A DNA stretch of 64,000 nucleotides from Verrucomicrobiota bacterium. Its GTDB lineage: Bacteria > Verrucomicrobiota > Verrucomicrobiia > Opitutales > Opitutaceae. The stretch spans positions 1-64,000 of the forward strand of contig JAEWKR010000079.1 of assembly GCA_023457715.1 (NCBI GenBank), given 5' to 3'. This document shows, one piece after another, positions 55,377 through 63,841 of the stretch (the stretch's first letter is position 1; each line of letters starts with the position of its first letter). The notes under the pieces are model-generated. The model saw only the letters and a program-made list of their open reading frames with translations, ran no database searches and had not been told where the DNA came from. The position numbers and the translations under genes were made by a program.

Positions 55377-56466
55377 ACGGATCGGGCTCGGCGGCGCCGG
55401 CGCCATAGAGCCGGAGCATCCGCTCCACCTGCCGGTCACGCGCAAATCGCGCCGCCACCGCGCGGGTCGCCGCCGCGGCCGCCGCGCGCGCGGCAGGTTC
55501 GGCCCACGCGAGGAGCGCGGCGGCGAGCGCGCCCGGATCGGCCGGCGGCACCAGCTGCGCGGCGGCGGTGCCCCCGAGCCAATCCGCGTATCCGCGAATA
55601 CGCGACGCGATCACGGGCGTGCCGTGGGCCAGGGCCTCCAGTCCGACCAGACCAAAGCTTTCGCCACCGATCGACGGCACCACGACGATATCCGCCGCCG
55701 CGTACGCGGCCGAAAGCTCCGCCTCCGACAACCGGCCGAGCCAGTCGATGGGCAGCTCCGACCTGACCGGCGCGTCCGGCCCCGCCACCGCCAGCCGAAA
55801 GCGCCCCGGCGCCCGCGCGTCCACCTGGGCCCACGCCGCCTGCAGCACCCCGAAGCCCTTGCGCGGCTCACCGATCCGGCCGACCATCAGCACGCGGACC
55901 GGTCCCCGGCCCGCCTCGCCGGCGGGCGCCCGCGCTCCGTCGGGAAGTCGGATGCCGTGCGGCACAATCGTGTAGTCGGCCGGATGATACTCCGCCGCGA
56001 AATCGCGCGCCGCCGCCGAAACGGCGATCCGCACGTCGAGCAGCGAGTTCACCCAGTTGCACCAGGGCCAGGCGTAGAGGTAGCCCCGGTTCGCCTCCGC
56101 GTAGGTGTGGAAGGTGCCGACCCGGCGGGCGCCGCGCGCGAACAGAAGCGCGAAGGTGTTCAGGGCCGGCAGGAAGGGTTCCTGGGTGTGCACCACCTCC
56201 GGGGCAAAGCCGCGCACGAGCTGTCGCACGCGCCCGGCGATGCCGGGCTGCAGGGTCACGCGGCTCACCGCCCCGTTGAAGGCGCCCGTCCAGACGCGGC
56301 CGACGGTCAGCACGTGTCCGCCGCGCGGATCCACCGGAGCGGACGCAGGCCCGACCAGCTTCACCTCGTGACCGCGCTCGAGCAGCCCCGCGAGCAGGTC
56401 GAGGGCGTGCCGATTGACGCCCCCCGGCACGGCCAGATCGTACGGACTGGTGAGCAGGATGCGCAC
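55321..56466 (-). CDS. GT4 glycosyltransferase (PimA-like)
   Basis: A 381-residue GT-B enzyme from the GTG at 56466. The N terminus ILLTSPYDLAVPGGVNRHAL and the run GRVWTGAFNGAVSRVTLQP resemble PimA-type mannosyltransferases; the C-terminal half has VPHGIRLPDG, VLMVGRIGEPRKGFGVLQAA and the donor motif VVPSIGGESFGLVGLEALA. It should add a sugar to a lipid or glycan acceptor at the inner membrane face. It is the last gene of the phosphonate operon, 2 bp after the decarboxylase gene. Its final residues derive from repeat DNA. Confidence 0.85.
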   Translation of the reverse strand: MRILLTSPYDLAVPGGVNRHALDLLAGLLERGHEVKLVGPASAPVDPRGGHVLTVGRVWTGAFNGAVSRVTLQPGIAGRVRQLVRGFAPEVVHTQEPFLPALNTFALLFARGARRVGTFHTYAEANRGYLYAWPWCNWVNSLLDVRIAVSAAARDFAAEYHPADYTIVPHGIRLPDGARAPAGEAGRGPVRVLMVGRIGEPRKGFGVLQAAWAQVDARAPGRFRLAVAGPDAPVRSELPIDWLGRLSEAELSAAYAAADIVVVPSIGGESFGLVGLEALAHGTPVIASRIRGYADWLGGTAAAQLVPPADPGALAAALLAWAEPAARAAAAAATRAVAARFARDRQVERMLRLYGAGAAEPDPCRTGNRVPGAARSAVHAD

Positions 56467-56468
56467 GG

Positions 56469-57689
56469 CTACCCGGGCAGCCCGGGGACCCCGTTCCCCG
56501 GTGGGGGCTGGGGCTGGAGCCAGCCCTGCAGCCGGCGGAAAACCTCGGCCGGGGTCACGCGCGGGCGCGGCAGTTTTTCCGGCGCGCCGGGCTTGATCCG
56601 CACATGAAAGAACTCCGGCCCGGTCTCCCGGGCGCCGGGGGATTCCGTCTCGCCCTGCGGCGCTCTCAGCAGCGACGCCAGCTCCCCCGGATCGTCGATC
56701 GCGACCACCCGCCGGTACCCGCACGCCTGCGCCAGGGCGCCAAACGACACGCCGCCGCTCACGGTGGACTGCCCGCCGGTCGAATCATGCGCCTCGTTGT
56801 CCAGCACCACATGGCGCAAGGTCGGCGGAGCGTAGGCGCCGAGCGTGGCCAGATTGCCCATCCGCATCAGCAGGGCTCCGTCTCCGTCGATCACGGTCAC
56901 CGGACGTCCCGGCTGCTGCAGCGCCAGCCCGAGACCGAGCGCGCTCGCCGAACCCATGGAGCCGACCACGTAGAGGTTCCATGGGTCGTCGCCCAGCGCG
57001 TACAATTCACGGCCCGTGTACCCGGTGGTGGCGACGAGAGCCTCTCCGGGGCGCCGCGTCGCGCGGACCAGCTGCAACGCCTCGGTGCGCGTCATCCGCT
57101 CGGCCATCCCCCGCGACCAGCGCTCCGTAAAGTGCAGGGTCCGCTCCCCGGTCGCGCCGGGCGCCGCCCGCGTCGCGAGGGGATGCGGCGCGACGGCGTC
57201 CTTGCTCATGACCAGCGCAAAAGGCCGGCCGTGTTCCCGCATCTCCGCAACCGCCCGGTCCAGGACGCCGGCCACGTCGGCCGTCGCCGCGGGAAAGCGC
57301 GCCCAGGGAATCTCCATCGTGTCCAGCAGCCCGGTCGTGATCCGCCCCATCTGTTCGTGCTGGGGCTCGTCCTGCTCGCCGCCGGGTTCACCCCGGTGGG
57401 TGACAATCAGCAGCACCGGCACCCGGAAAGGCCGACAGAGCGAGGTCAGCGCATTGACCGCATTGCCCAGTCCCGAGTTTTGGAACATGACCATCGCCTG
57501 CGCACCTCCGAGCACCGCGCCCGCACCCATGGCCACCGCGTCGCCTTCGTTGACCGCATCGCGGAAAACGAACCGGCCGTCATCGATCGCCGCATTGATC
57601 AACGGCTTCAGGTACGAACACGGCGTGCCGGAGATGAAGCGAAACCCGCGCTCGTGACAGCCCGTCAGAAACTCGGTGGCGTGCAACAT
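56469..57689 (-). CDS. aepY: phosphonopyruvate decarboxylase
   Basis: A 406-residue thiamin-diphosphate enzyme that converts phosphonopyruvate to phosphonoacetaldehyde and so drives the PEP mutase reaction forward. The N-terminal domain shows FISGTPCSYLKPLINAAID and the conserved Glu in DAVNEGDAVAMGAGA near residue 49; the C-terminal ThDP site is IDGDGALLMRMGNL followed by VLDNEAHDSTGGQST. The length suits single-chain Ppd enzymes. The C-terminal tail (QPQPPPGNGVPGLPG) is unusual. It is 7 bp downstream of the PEP mutase gene. Confidence 0.93.
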   Translation of the reverse strand: MLHATEFLTGCHERGFRFISGTPCSYLKPLINAAIDDGRFVFRDAVNEGDAVAMGAGAVLGGAQAMVMFQNSGLGNAVNALTSLCRPFRVPVLLIVTHRGEPGGEQDEPQHEQMGRITTGLLDTMEIPWARFPAATADVAGVLDRAVAEMREHGRPFALVMSKDAVAPHPLATRAAPGATGERTLHFTERWSRGMAERMTRTEALQLVRATRRPGEALVATTGYTGRELYALGDDPWNLYVVGSMGSASALGLGLALQQPGRPVTVIDGDGALLMRMGNLATLGAYAPPTLRHVVLDNEAHDSTGGQSTVSGGVSFGALAQACGYRRVVAIDDPGELASLLRAPQGETESPGARETGPEFFHVRIKPGAPEKLPRPRVTPAEVFRRLQGWLQPQPPPGNGVPGLPG

Positions 57690-57696
57690 GAGCGGG

Positions 57697-59331
57697 CTAG
57701 AGATTGCCGGCGCGCGTCAGATCCACCAGCGACTCGACGCTCAGCCAGTCGCCCGCGACGAACTGCACTTTCACCTTCTGTCCCCGGTCCACCATCGCCT
57801 GCAGGAGGTCGACCAGCTGGGCCTTCGCCAGCTGCGCCGGCGGAAGCGCCTCGAGATATTCCCGGATCCAGGCGGCTCCGCGGGCCGAGACCTTCATCGC
57901 GCCGATCCACTCGCCGTCAAACTGCTCGAAGTCGTTGGAATTGGCGGCCGCGACCAGCTCCGCCTCTTCCGCCAGGGCGGGGTCGGGATGGTCCACGCTC
58001 TTCACCCGGACGAGATCCCGCGAGCGGGGATGCCCCTCCCCGCGCCGGATCGAACGGTCGACGGCAATCACCACGTCGTCGGCATCGAGCAGCAGTCGCT
58101 GCAGATGGTGGCGCCGGCAGAACACATCGCCGAACACGATCAGACCGGCTCCGCGCAGCACCTCGCGCGCGCACGCCAGCGACGCGACCTCGCCCGTCTG
58201 CTCCCAGACGGGGTTGACGAACACCTTCAAGCCGGGCCGGACGAGTCGATCCGCGCGGTAGCCGCCCACGATGGCCAGCTGACGCACCCCGATCGCTTCG
58301 CAGTTGCGGCACAGCCGCTCCAGCAGGGTCACCCCGCCCACCGTCAGCAGGGTCTTCGGCTTCTCCGTGGTGAGCGCCTCCAGCGGACCGCTCCCGCGGG
58401 TCGCCCCGAGGATCACCGCCTGGGTGTCGCCGGCCGCGGCCGAAAGATACACCTGTTCGGCCGCACGCAGCTCGTCGTCGCCCTGCAGCCGGAACACCTC
58501 GGCCAGCGGCGCGATCGATTCCTCCACCCCCATCACGGAACGATCCTGGGCGATGCGCGCGGCCGTGACCTGCATCGCCGTCAGCGAGGCGCGGAGGAGG
58601 TGATTGGCCCAGATCAGGGCGGAAACCTTCCGCTGCGCAAACGACTCCGTCGGCGTCGTGTAATACTTCGTCGGAATCAGGATGACGGGATGACGCCCGG
58701 CCCACGCCTCGAGGAACCCGAAGATCTCGTCCGGCCGCGACTGCGCGCTGTGCACGATGATGGCGTCCGCGCCGGCGAGGCGATACGCCTCGGCGCGGCG
58801 CAAGGCCTCGGGCACGCCCCACCCCGCGATCAGCGCCTCCGTCCGCGCCACGATCACGAAATCGGCGTCGAGCTGCGCGTCCCGGCCGGCCTTCAGCTTG
58901 CCGCAGAACTCGTCGATCTCCGCCAGGGGCTGGGCGGCGCCGCGCAGGAAGCTGTTCGTCTTAGGGAATATCTTGTCCTCGATGCACACACCCGCGATCC
59001 CGCGCTGCTCCAGTTTCCGCACCACGCGGCGGAAGATGTTGAAGTTGCCGAAGCCGGTGTCGCCATCCAGCAGGATGGGCACGCGGGTCGCATCCGCCAT
59101 GAACTCCGCCACCTCCAGCACCTGGGTCCAGCTGGCCTCGTTGTTGTCCCGCACGCCCATGGCCGACGAAATCGCCAGCCCGCTCGCCCACACGCCGGCG
59201 AACCCCGCCTCCTCCGCGATCCGCGCCGACAACCCGTCGTGCGCCTCGAGCAGGAAGGAGAGCTCCGCGGGATCCAGCAGCGCGCGCAGCTGACGGGTCT
59301 TGCTGAGAAGATGGGCAGGCCTATTTCGCAT
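57697..59331 (-). CDS. aepX: PEP mutase fused to a nucleotidyltransferase domain
   Basis: A 544-residue fusion. Residues 1-300 are PEP mutase, which rearranges PEP to phosphonopyruvate: WASGLAISSAMGVRDNNEAS near 48, DGDTGFGNF at 89-97 and the diagnostic EDKIFPKTNSF at 118-128, which separates it from isocitrate-lyase relatives. Residues ~310-540 are an NTP-transferase fold whose loop reads VILGATRGSGPLEALTTEKP and keeps KPKTLL, but not the usual LAAGxGxRL. Such PepM-NT fusions are known; the NT domain is expected to use CTP. It overlaps the upstream gene by 11 bp. Confidence 0.93.
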   Translation of the reverse strand: MRNRPAHLLSKTRQLRALLDPAELSFLLEAHDGLSARIAEEAGFAGVWASGLAISSAMGVRDNNEASWTQVLEVAEFMADATRVPILLDGDTGFGNFNIFRRVVRKLEQRGIAGVCIEDKIFPKTNSFLRGAAQPLAEIDEFCGKLKAGRDAQLDADFVIVARTEALIAGWGVPEALRRAEAYRLAGADAIIVHSAQSRPDEIFGFLEAWAGRHPVILIPTKYYTTPTESFAQRKVSALIWANHLLRASLTAMQVTAARIAQDRSVMGVEESIAPLAEVFRLQGDDELRAAEQVYLSAAAGDTQAVILGATRGSGPLEALTTEKPKTLLTVGGVTLLERLCRNCEAIGVRQLAIVGGYRADRLVRPGLKVFVNPVWEQTGEVASLACAREVLRGAGLIVFGDVFCRRHHLQRLLLDADDVVIAVDRSIRRGEGHPRSRDLVRVKSVDHPDPALAEEAELVAAANSNDFEQFDGEWIGAMKVSARGAAWIREYLEALPPAQLAKAQLVDLLQAMVDRGQKVKVQFVAGDWLSVESLVDLTRAGNL

Positions 59332-61207
59332 GGAGAAATGCGTCCACGAGCTGGACGAAATGGTGGAGGTCCGACGGGGTGAGGGCGCCGAGGTTCGCGA
59401 CGCGGAACGTTTCCGTGCCGGGGAGTTTGCCGGGGTAAAGCGTCACGTCACGCACGTAGAGATGGTCGTGCAGCGCCTCGAAGGTGAAACCCGGCCAGTC
59501 CGGGAGCCGGAACGCGGTGAGCAGACCGGAATGGAGTTCCCGCGGCAGCAGGGGGTCGAAGCCCAGCCGGAGCATCCCGTCCAGCAGGGCGCGATAACAC
59601 GCGCGGTACCGCGCCGCGCGTTGCGGGACGGTCTCGGCCAGCGTCTCCTGCAGCGCGGCCCGGAGGGCATAAACCACCTGCACCGGCGGAGTGAACGGGA
59701 ACTGCCCGCCGGCCAGCGCCGTCTCGTGCCGCGCCAGATCGAGCGAATAGGTCCGGCGCCCGCGTGCGGCCAGGATCGCCTCGCGCGGACCGATGACGAA
59801 GCTCACGCCCGGCATGCCCTGGAGGCACTTGTTGGCGCTGCTCAGCACGAAATCGACCGGGCTGCGGCGCAGCGACAGCTCCACGCCGGCGAACGAGGAC
59901 ATGGTATCCACCAGGGAGGTGACACCCCGCGCGCGGCAGACCGCGCCGAGGTCGGAAAAGCCGTTCAGCAAACCCGTGGTCGTCTCGTGGTGCACCCAGA
60001 ATGCATGGGTGAAGGGCCCGGCGCCGCCGTCGAGCTGCTGCGCAAATTCCTCCGGCGACGGACGGTGCGTCCACGGCACCCGCCACACGTGCGCCGGCAC
60101 CCCCAGCGTGGCGGCGATCTCGCCGGCGCGCTGCCCGTACGCGCCGTTTTCCACCACCAGCAGCCGGCCTTCCCGCGGCACCAGCGAGCCGATCGCGGCC
60201 TCCATCGCGGCGGTCCCCGGACCGGCCAGCAGGACCGCCGTCGCCGTCGCCGGATCGGCGTCGGCCACGGCCAGCAGGTCCGCGCGCACGGCCCGCACCA
60301 GGTCGCCGAAGTCGCGCTCTCGCGGGCAGATGTCGGGGACCACCAGGGCACGTTTGACTTGATCCGTGGTGGTCGCCGGCCCCGGGTTCAGGAGAATCTT
60401 CCGGGGAACGTCGCCGGCAACTCCGCCGGCCGCCTGGCCGGCCGGCCCGCCTTCCTCGCGCGCCCGGATCCGCGGCCAGACTTCCCGCCGGGCCCGCTCG
60501 AGGTGGGCCGCGTCGTCGATCTCGCACCACGCCAGGTCGTCGACCTTCTGCAAGGCAATGGCCTGTTCCGCCGCGATCGCCGTGAGGCCGTCCTCATAGT
60601 GCGCCTCCGCCGGCAGGGCGAAAGCCGCGGCGCGCAGCGCGTCGAGCGCGGGCCCGTGTATCCGTGACAGCCCCACCAGTTCCCCGCGCGGTTCCACGCC
60701 CGGCTCCGCCGTCTTCGTCAGCCGCCGCAGCCGTCCATCCGTCCGGCCATACGCCCAGACCTCGTCGCCGCTGCGGGTCGGCCCGCTCAGCAGGATGACG
60801 TCCCGGGGCGGGCCGCCGGCGACGGCGCGGGCCGCCCGGGCCTCGAAAAGCAAATCTGATTCGACCAGCACCACGTCGCGCGCCCCGCTACTTTCGAGGC
60901 CCAGGATCAGGGAGCGCAGGCTGCCGGTCGTGGCGTATTCACGATTCTCGATACACCGCACCGTCGCGGGCTGCGCCGCCGCCCATTCCCGGTAGTGCTC
61001 CGCCCGCCAGCCGACCACGAGGACGAAGTCGGTCACGCCCGCCGCGCGCAGGAGCCGCGTCGAGCGGGCGATCAGCGGTTCGCCTGCGACGTCGACAAAG
61101 CCTTTCGGCCGGTCGGCCACCACGGGACGCAGCCGGGAGCCCAGGCCGGCCGCAAGGATCACCGCCGTGGGAGCTGGGGGGGAAGCGGGAGCACTCAAGC
61201 GGGGCAA
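59321..61207 (-). CDS. PntC-like cytidylyltransferase fused to 2-AEP transaminase
   Basis: A 628-residue fusion. Residues ~14-250 form a nucleotidyltransferase with VILAAGLGSRLRPVVADRPK, VESDLLF and GLSRI motifs, like PntC, which makes CMP-AEP from CTP and 2-aminoethylphosphonate. Residues ~265-628 are AEP:pyruvate transaminase (LLNPGPATTTDQVKRALVVP; PLP Lys in SSANKCLQGMPG near 457). PntC-AEPT fusions are known. The start is uncertain: TTG at 61207 is the longest, and a GTG just before ILAAG would be very short of a leader. It heads a four-gene operon. Confidence 0.9.
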   Translation of the reverse strand: MPRLSAPASPPAPTAVILAAGLGSRLRPVVADRPKGFVDVAGEPLIARSTRLLRAAGVTDFVLVVGWRAEHYREWAAAQPATVRCIENREYATTGSLRSLILGLESSGARDVVLVESDLLFEARAARAVAGGPPRDVILLSGPTRSGDEVWAYGRTDGRLRRLTKTAEPGVEPRGELVGLSRIHGPALDALRAAAFALPAEAHYEDGLTAIAAEQAIALQKVDDLAWCEIDDAAHLERARREVWPRIRAREEGGPAGQAAGGVAGDVPRKILLNPGPATTTDQVKRALVVPDICPRERDFGDLVRAVRADLLAVADADPATATAVLLAGPGTAAMEAAIGSLVPREGRLLVVENGAYGQRAGEIAATLGVPAHVWRVPWTHRPSPEEFAQQLDGGAGPFTHAFWVHHETTTGLLNGFSDLGAVCRARGVTSLVDTMSSFAGVELSLRRSPVDFVLSSANKCLQGMPGVSFVIGPREAILAARGRRTYSLDLARHETALAGGQFPFTPPVQVVYALRAALQETLAETVPQRAARYRACYRALLDGMLRLGFDPLLPRELHSGLLTAFRLPDWPGFTFEALHDHLYVRDVTLYPGKLPGTETFRVANLGALTPSDLHHFVQLVDAFLHAK

Positions 61208-61296
61208 AACTCAGCGCCCGGCCGCGGCCCCGTCAATGGTATTGGTCCTGCGCGGCGTTGACTTGCCCGGGGAAACCACCCGAGCATCGCGCCCGC

Positions 61297-62844
61297 ATGA
61301 AGTTTCCAGCTTCTTCGTGCAGCCACCTGTTCCTGCTTCTCACGCTGTCCCAGGCCCTGCACGCCGGCGAACCCACCTCCGCCGTCCCCTCCACTCCCCT
61401 CACGCTCGACGCCGCCGCGCAGCGCGCGCTGACGCAGAGCCCCGCCGTGCGTATCAGCGAAGCTGAGATCGACCGGCGCGAAGGCACGCGCGAGCAGGCC
61501 AGCGGCGCCTTCGACTGGATCGTCACCGCCGGCGCCTCCCGTATCCGCGAACGCACTCCGTACGTCGACGGGCTCGGCCGCGACGCGGTCGCCGCCAGCA
61601 ACACCACCGCATATTCCGTGGGGGCCGCCCACCGGCTGCGCAACGGCATCGTCGTGCAGCCCTCGGTCGACGTGGCGATCCCCGAGCACGAATCGCCGGC
61701 CTCGCCGACGCTCGGCGCCTCCCAGCTCAATCTGCAGATCGTCGTGCCGCTGCTGCGCGGCCTCGGGCAGGACAGCTCCGGGGCGGCCGAGGCCGCGGCC
61801 CGCGGCGACGTCGAGGTCGCGCGTCTCCTCTACCGCCACACGCTCGCCGCCCAGGTCTTCGCCACCGCCCAGGCCTACTGGTTTGCCCGCGCCGCCGAGG
61901 CCGCCCTCGACGTCCGCCGCGACGACGAGGAACGCGCCCGCCGCCTCCACGAGGGCATCCGCGTCCTCGTCGACACCCGCATGTTCCCCCCGTCCTTCAT
62001 GCTGCAGTCGGAAGCCAACCTGCGGCAGAAGTCCACCAGCCGGCAGGACGCCGAAATCACGGCGCTCGACGCCCGGTTCGAGCTCAGCCGCACGATGGGC
62101 CTGGGCGCCGACGGCATCGCGGCCGCGACGCTCCCCTCCGACCCGCTGCCCGCCGCCGCCATCGCCAGCGAGGCCGACCGCGACCAGGAGGCCCGGCTGC
62201 GCTGGGTCACCCGCGCGCTCAACCAGCGCGCGGATTACCTGGCGCTCCGCCAGAGCGAGGTCCCGCTCCAGATCCTCACCCGCCAGGCCGAGCTCGACCT
62301 CAAGCCGCGGGTCGACCTGGGCGTTCGCGCCGGTTACGCCGGGCTGAGCCGCAACGATCACCTGCTCACCCCGCTGTCCCGCCGGCTCACCGGGGCCAAC
62401 GGCGAGGTCAACGTCGCCCTCGAGTGGCCCGTCACCAACACCTACCAGAAGGGCCTCCTGCGGGAGCGGCGCGCCAGTCGCCGGCAGGCGGAGCTTCAGA
62501 CCGCCCAGGCGCAGAGCGACGTGGCCGCCCAGGTCTGCAGCGCCCTCGCCGCCGTCCGGCTGCGCGCCGGCATGATGGAGAACGCCACCGCGACGACCCA
62601 TATCGCCCGCCAGGCGGTGGACCAGGAACAGCAGAAGCTCAAGGCCGGCGAGTCCTCCGTGCTCGACGTGATCAACCTCGAGAACCTCCTCAGCTCCGCC
62701 CGCCTCGCCGAGATCGACGCGCAGGCCGGCTACGCCATCGCCGTGGCGCGGCTGCGCTTCGCCGTGGGCGAGATCTTCACCGCCGAACAGGCCGACCACT
62801 CCTTCCAACTCACCAACCTCGCCGTCCCGCCCGATGAAAAATAA
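61297..62844 (+). CDS. TolC-family outer-membrane efflux protein
   Basis: A 515-residue protein from the ATG at 61297 with a signal peptide (SSCSHLFLLLTLSQALHAG). Two OEP repeats form the long helical hairpins: LDAAAQRALTQSPAVRISEAE near residue 37 and RQAVDQEQQKLKAGESSVLDVINLENLL near 445, the latter with the GESSVLDVINLE pattern of TolC-like proteins. It should give the outer-membrane channel for the DevB/DevC exporter, whose gene overlaps its end by 11 bp. It is divergent from the phosphonate operon. Confidence 0.9.
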   Translation: MKFPASSCSHLFLLLTLSQALHAGEPTSAVPSTPLTLDAAAQRALTQSPAVRISEAEIDRREGTREQASGAFDWIVTAGASRIRERTPYVDGLGRDAVAASNTTAYSVGAAHRLRNGIVVQPSVDVAIPEHESPASPTLGASQLNLQIVVPLLRGLGQDSSGAAEAAARGDVEVARLLYRHTLAAQVFATAQAYWFARAAEAALDVRRDDEERARRLHEGIRVLVDTRMFPPSFMLQSEANLRQKSTSRQDAEITALDARFELSRTMGLGADGIAAATLPSDPLPAAAIASEADRDQEARLRWVTRALNQRADYLALRQSEVPLQILTRQAELDLKPRVDLGVRAGYAGLSRNDHLLTPLSRRLTGANGEVNVALEWPVTNTYQKGLLRERRASRRQAELQTAQAQSDVAAQVCSALAAVRLRAGMMENATATTHIARQAVDQEQQKLKAGESSVLDVINLENLLSSARLAEIDAQAGYAIAVARLRFAVGEIFTAEQADHSFQLTNLAVPPDEK

Positions 62845-63751
62845 CCTGCTGCTCGCCTGCTGCGCCGGATTGCTCGTCGCCGGCACCCCGCTCGTCGCCG
62901 AGACGCTGACCGCCCTCGGCCGGGTGCTGCCCCGCTCCGGCATCGTCGACGTGAGCGGCGTGCCCGGCGACATCGTCGTCGAGCTGCGCGCGCCGGAAGG
63001 CGCCACCGTGGAGGCCGGTCAGTCGCTCGCGCGCCTTTCCTCCAGCAACGAGGCCGTCAACCGGCTCGCCCGCGCCGAGGCCGACCTGGCGACGCTGCGG
63101 ACCACCACCCAGCAGGACCTCGCCGTGGCGCAGGCCCGCGTGGAGGCGGCCGACGCGGAGTCGAAGTCCGCCGAGGACCGCTTCGCCCGGATCAATTCCG
63201 CCCGCGAGAGCGAATTCATCTCCCCCGACCAGATCGAGCAGCGCACGCTGGGGCGGCTGAGCAGCCGCGTGAAGCTGCTCGAGGCCCGGCAGGCGCTCGA
63301 CGCCGCCCGCCGCGAAACCGGCCGCGTGCTCCAGGCGGCCGAAGCCGAGGTCGCCGCCGCGCGCGCCCAACTCGCGCTCGCCGAGGTGCGCTCGCCCATC
63401 AAGGGCCAGGTCCTGAAGACGCTCGCCCGCCAGGGCGGCCAGGTGGGCCGCCAGGAGCTGTTCAAGCTCGCGGATACGTCGGAGATGATCGTCATCGCCG
63501 AGGTGTACGAGGCCGACGCCCTGAAGGTGAAGACCGGCCAGAAGGTGACCGTCTCCTCCGCCGCGCTGCCGAAAAAGATGTCCGGCACCGTCACGTCCAT
63601 CAGCCAGCTGATCTACCGCAACAGCCTTCACTCGATGGACCCGAACCAGAACAACGACAGCCGGATCGTCGAGGTGATCGTCCGCATGGATGAAGCCTCC
63701 CCCCTCGACCGGCTCGTCTTCCTGCAGGTCGACGTGGTGATCGACCTCTAA
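62834..63751 (+). CDS. DevB-like periplasmic adaptor (HlyD family)
   Basis: A 305-residue membrane-fusion protein: signal peptide ~1-22, a lipoyl/biotinyl half (VELRAPEGATVEAGQSLARL), an alpha-helical hairpin (~75-190), the second lipoyl half (VRSPIKGQVLKTLARQGGQVG) and a beta-barrel. IVIAEVYEADALKVKTGQKV is the DevB-type stretch. In cyanobacteria DevB works with DevC, DevA and TolC to export glycolipids. It overlaps the TolC gene and precedes a DevC-like permease. Confidence 0.88.
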   Translation: MKNNLLLACCAGLLVAGTPLVAETLTALGRVLPRSGIVDVSGVPGDIVVELRAPEGATVEAGQSLARLSSSNEAVNRLARAEADLATLRTTTQQDLAVAQARVEAADAESKSAEDRFARINSARESEFISPDQIEQRTLGRLSSRVKLLEARQALDAARRETGRVLQAAEAEVAAARAQLALAEVRSPIKGQVLKTLARQGGQVGRQELFKLADTSEMIVIAEVYEADALKVKTGQKVTVSSAALPKKMSGTVTSISQLIYRNSLHSMDPNQNNDSRIVEVIVRMDEASPLDRLVFLQVDVVIDL

Positions 63752-63758
63752 ATAACCG

Positions 63759-63828
63759 TTTTGAGTTTTGGGTTTTGGGGTTCCCGGTTGGCCAAACCAA
63801 AACCCGAAACTCAAAACCCAGAACCGGA
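63759..63828. repeat. mirrored 7-bp-period repeat
   Basis: TTTTGAGTTTTGGGTTTTGG (63760-63779) is mirrored by CCAAAACCCGAAACTCAAAA (63798-63817), with the centre around GGTTGGCC. It lies in the short gap inside an otherwise tight exporter operon. Confidence 0.85.
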
Positions 63829-63841
63829 ACTCCGTTCCTCC

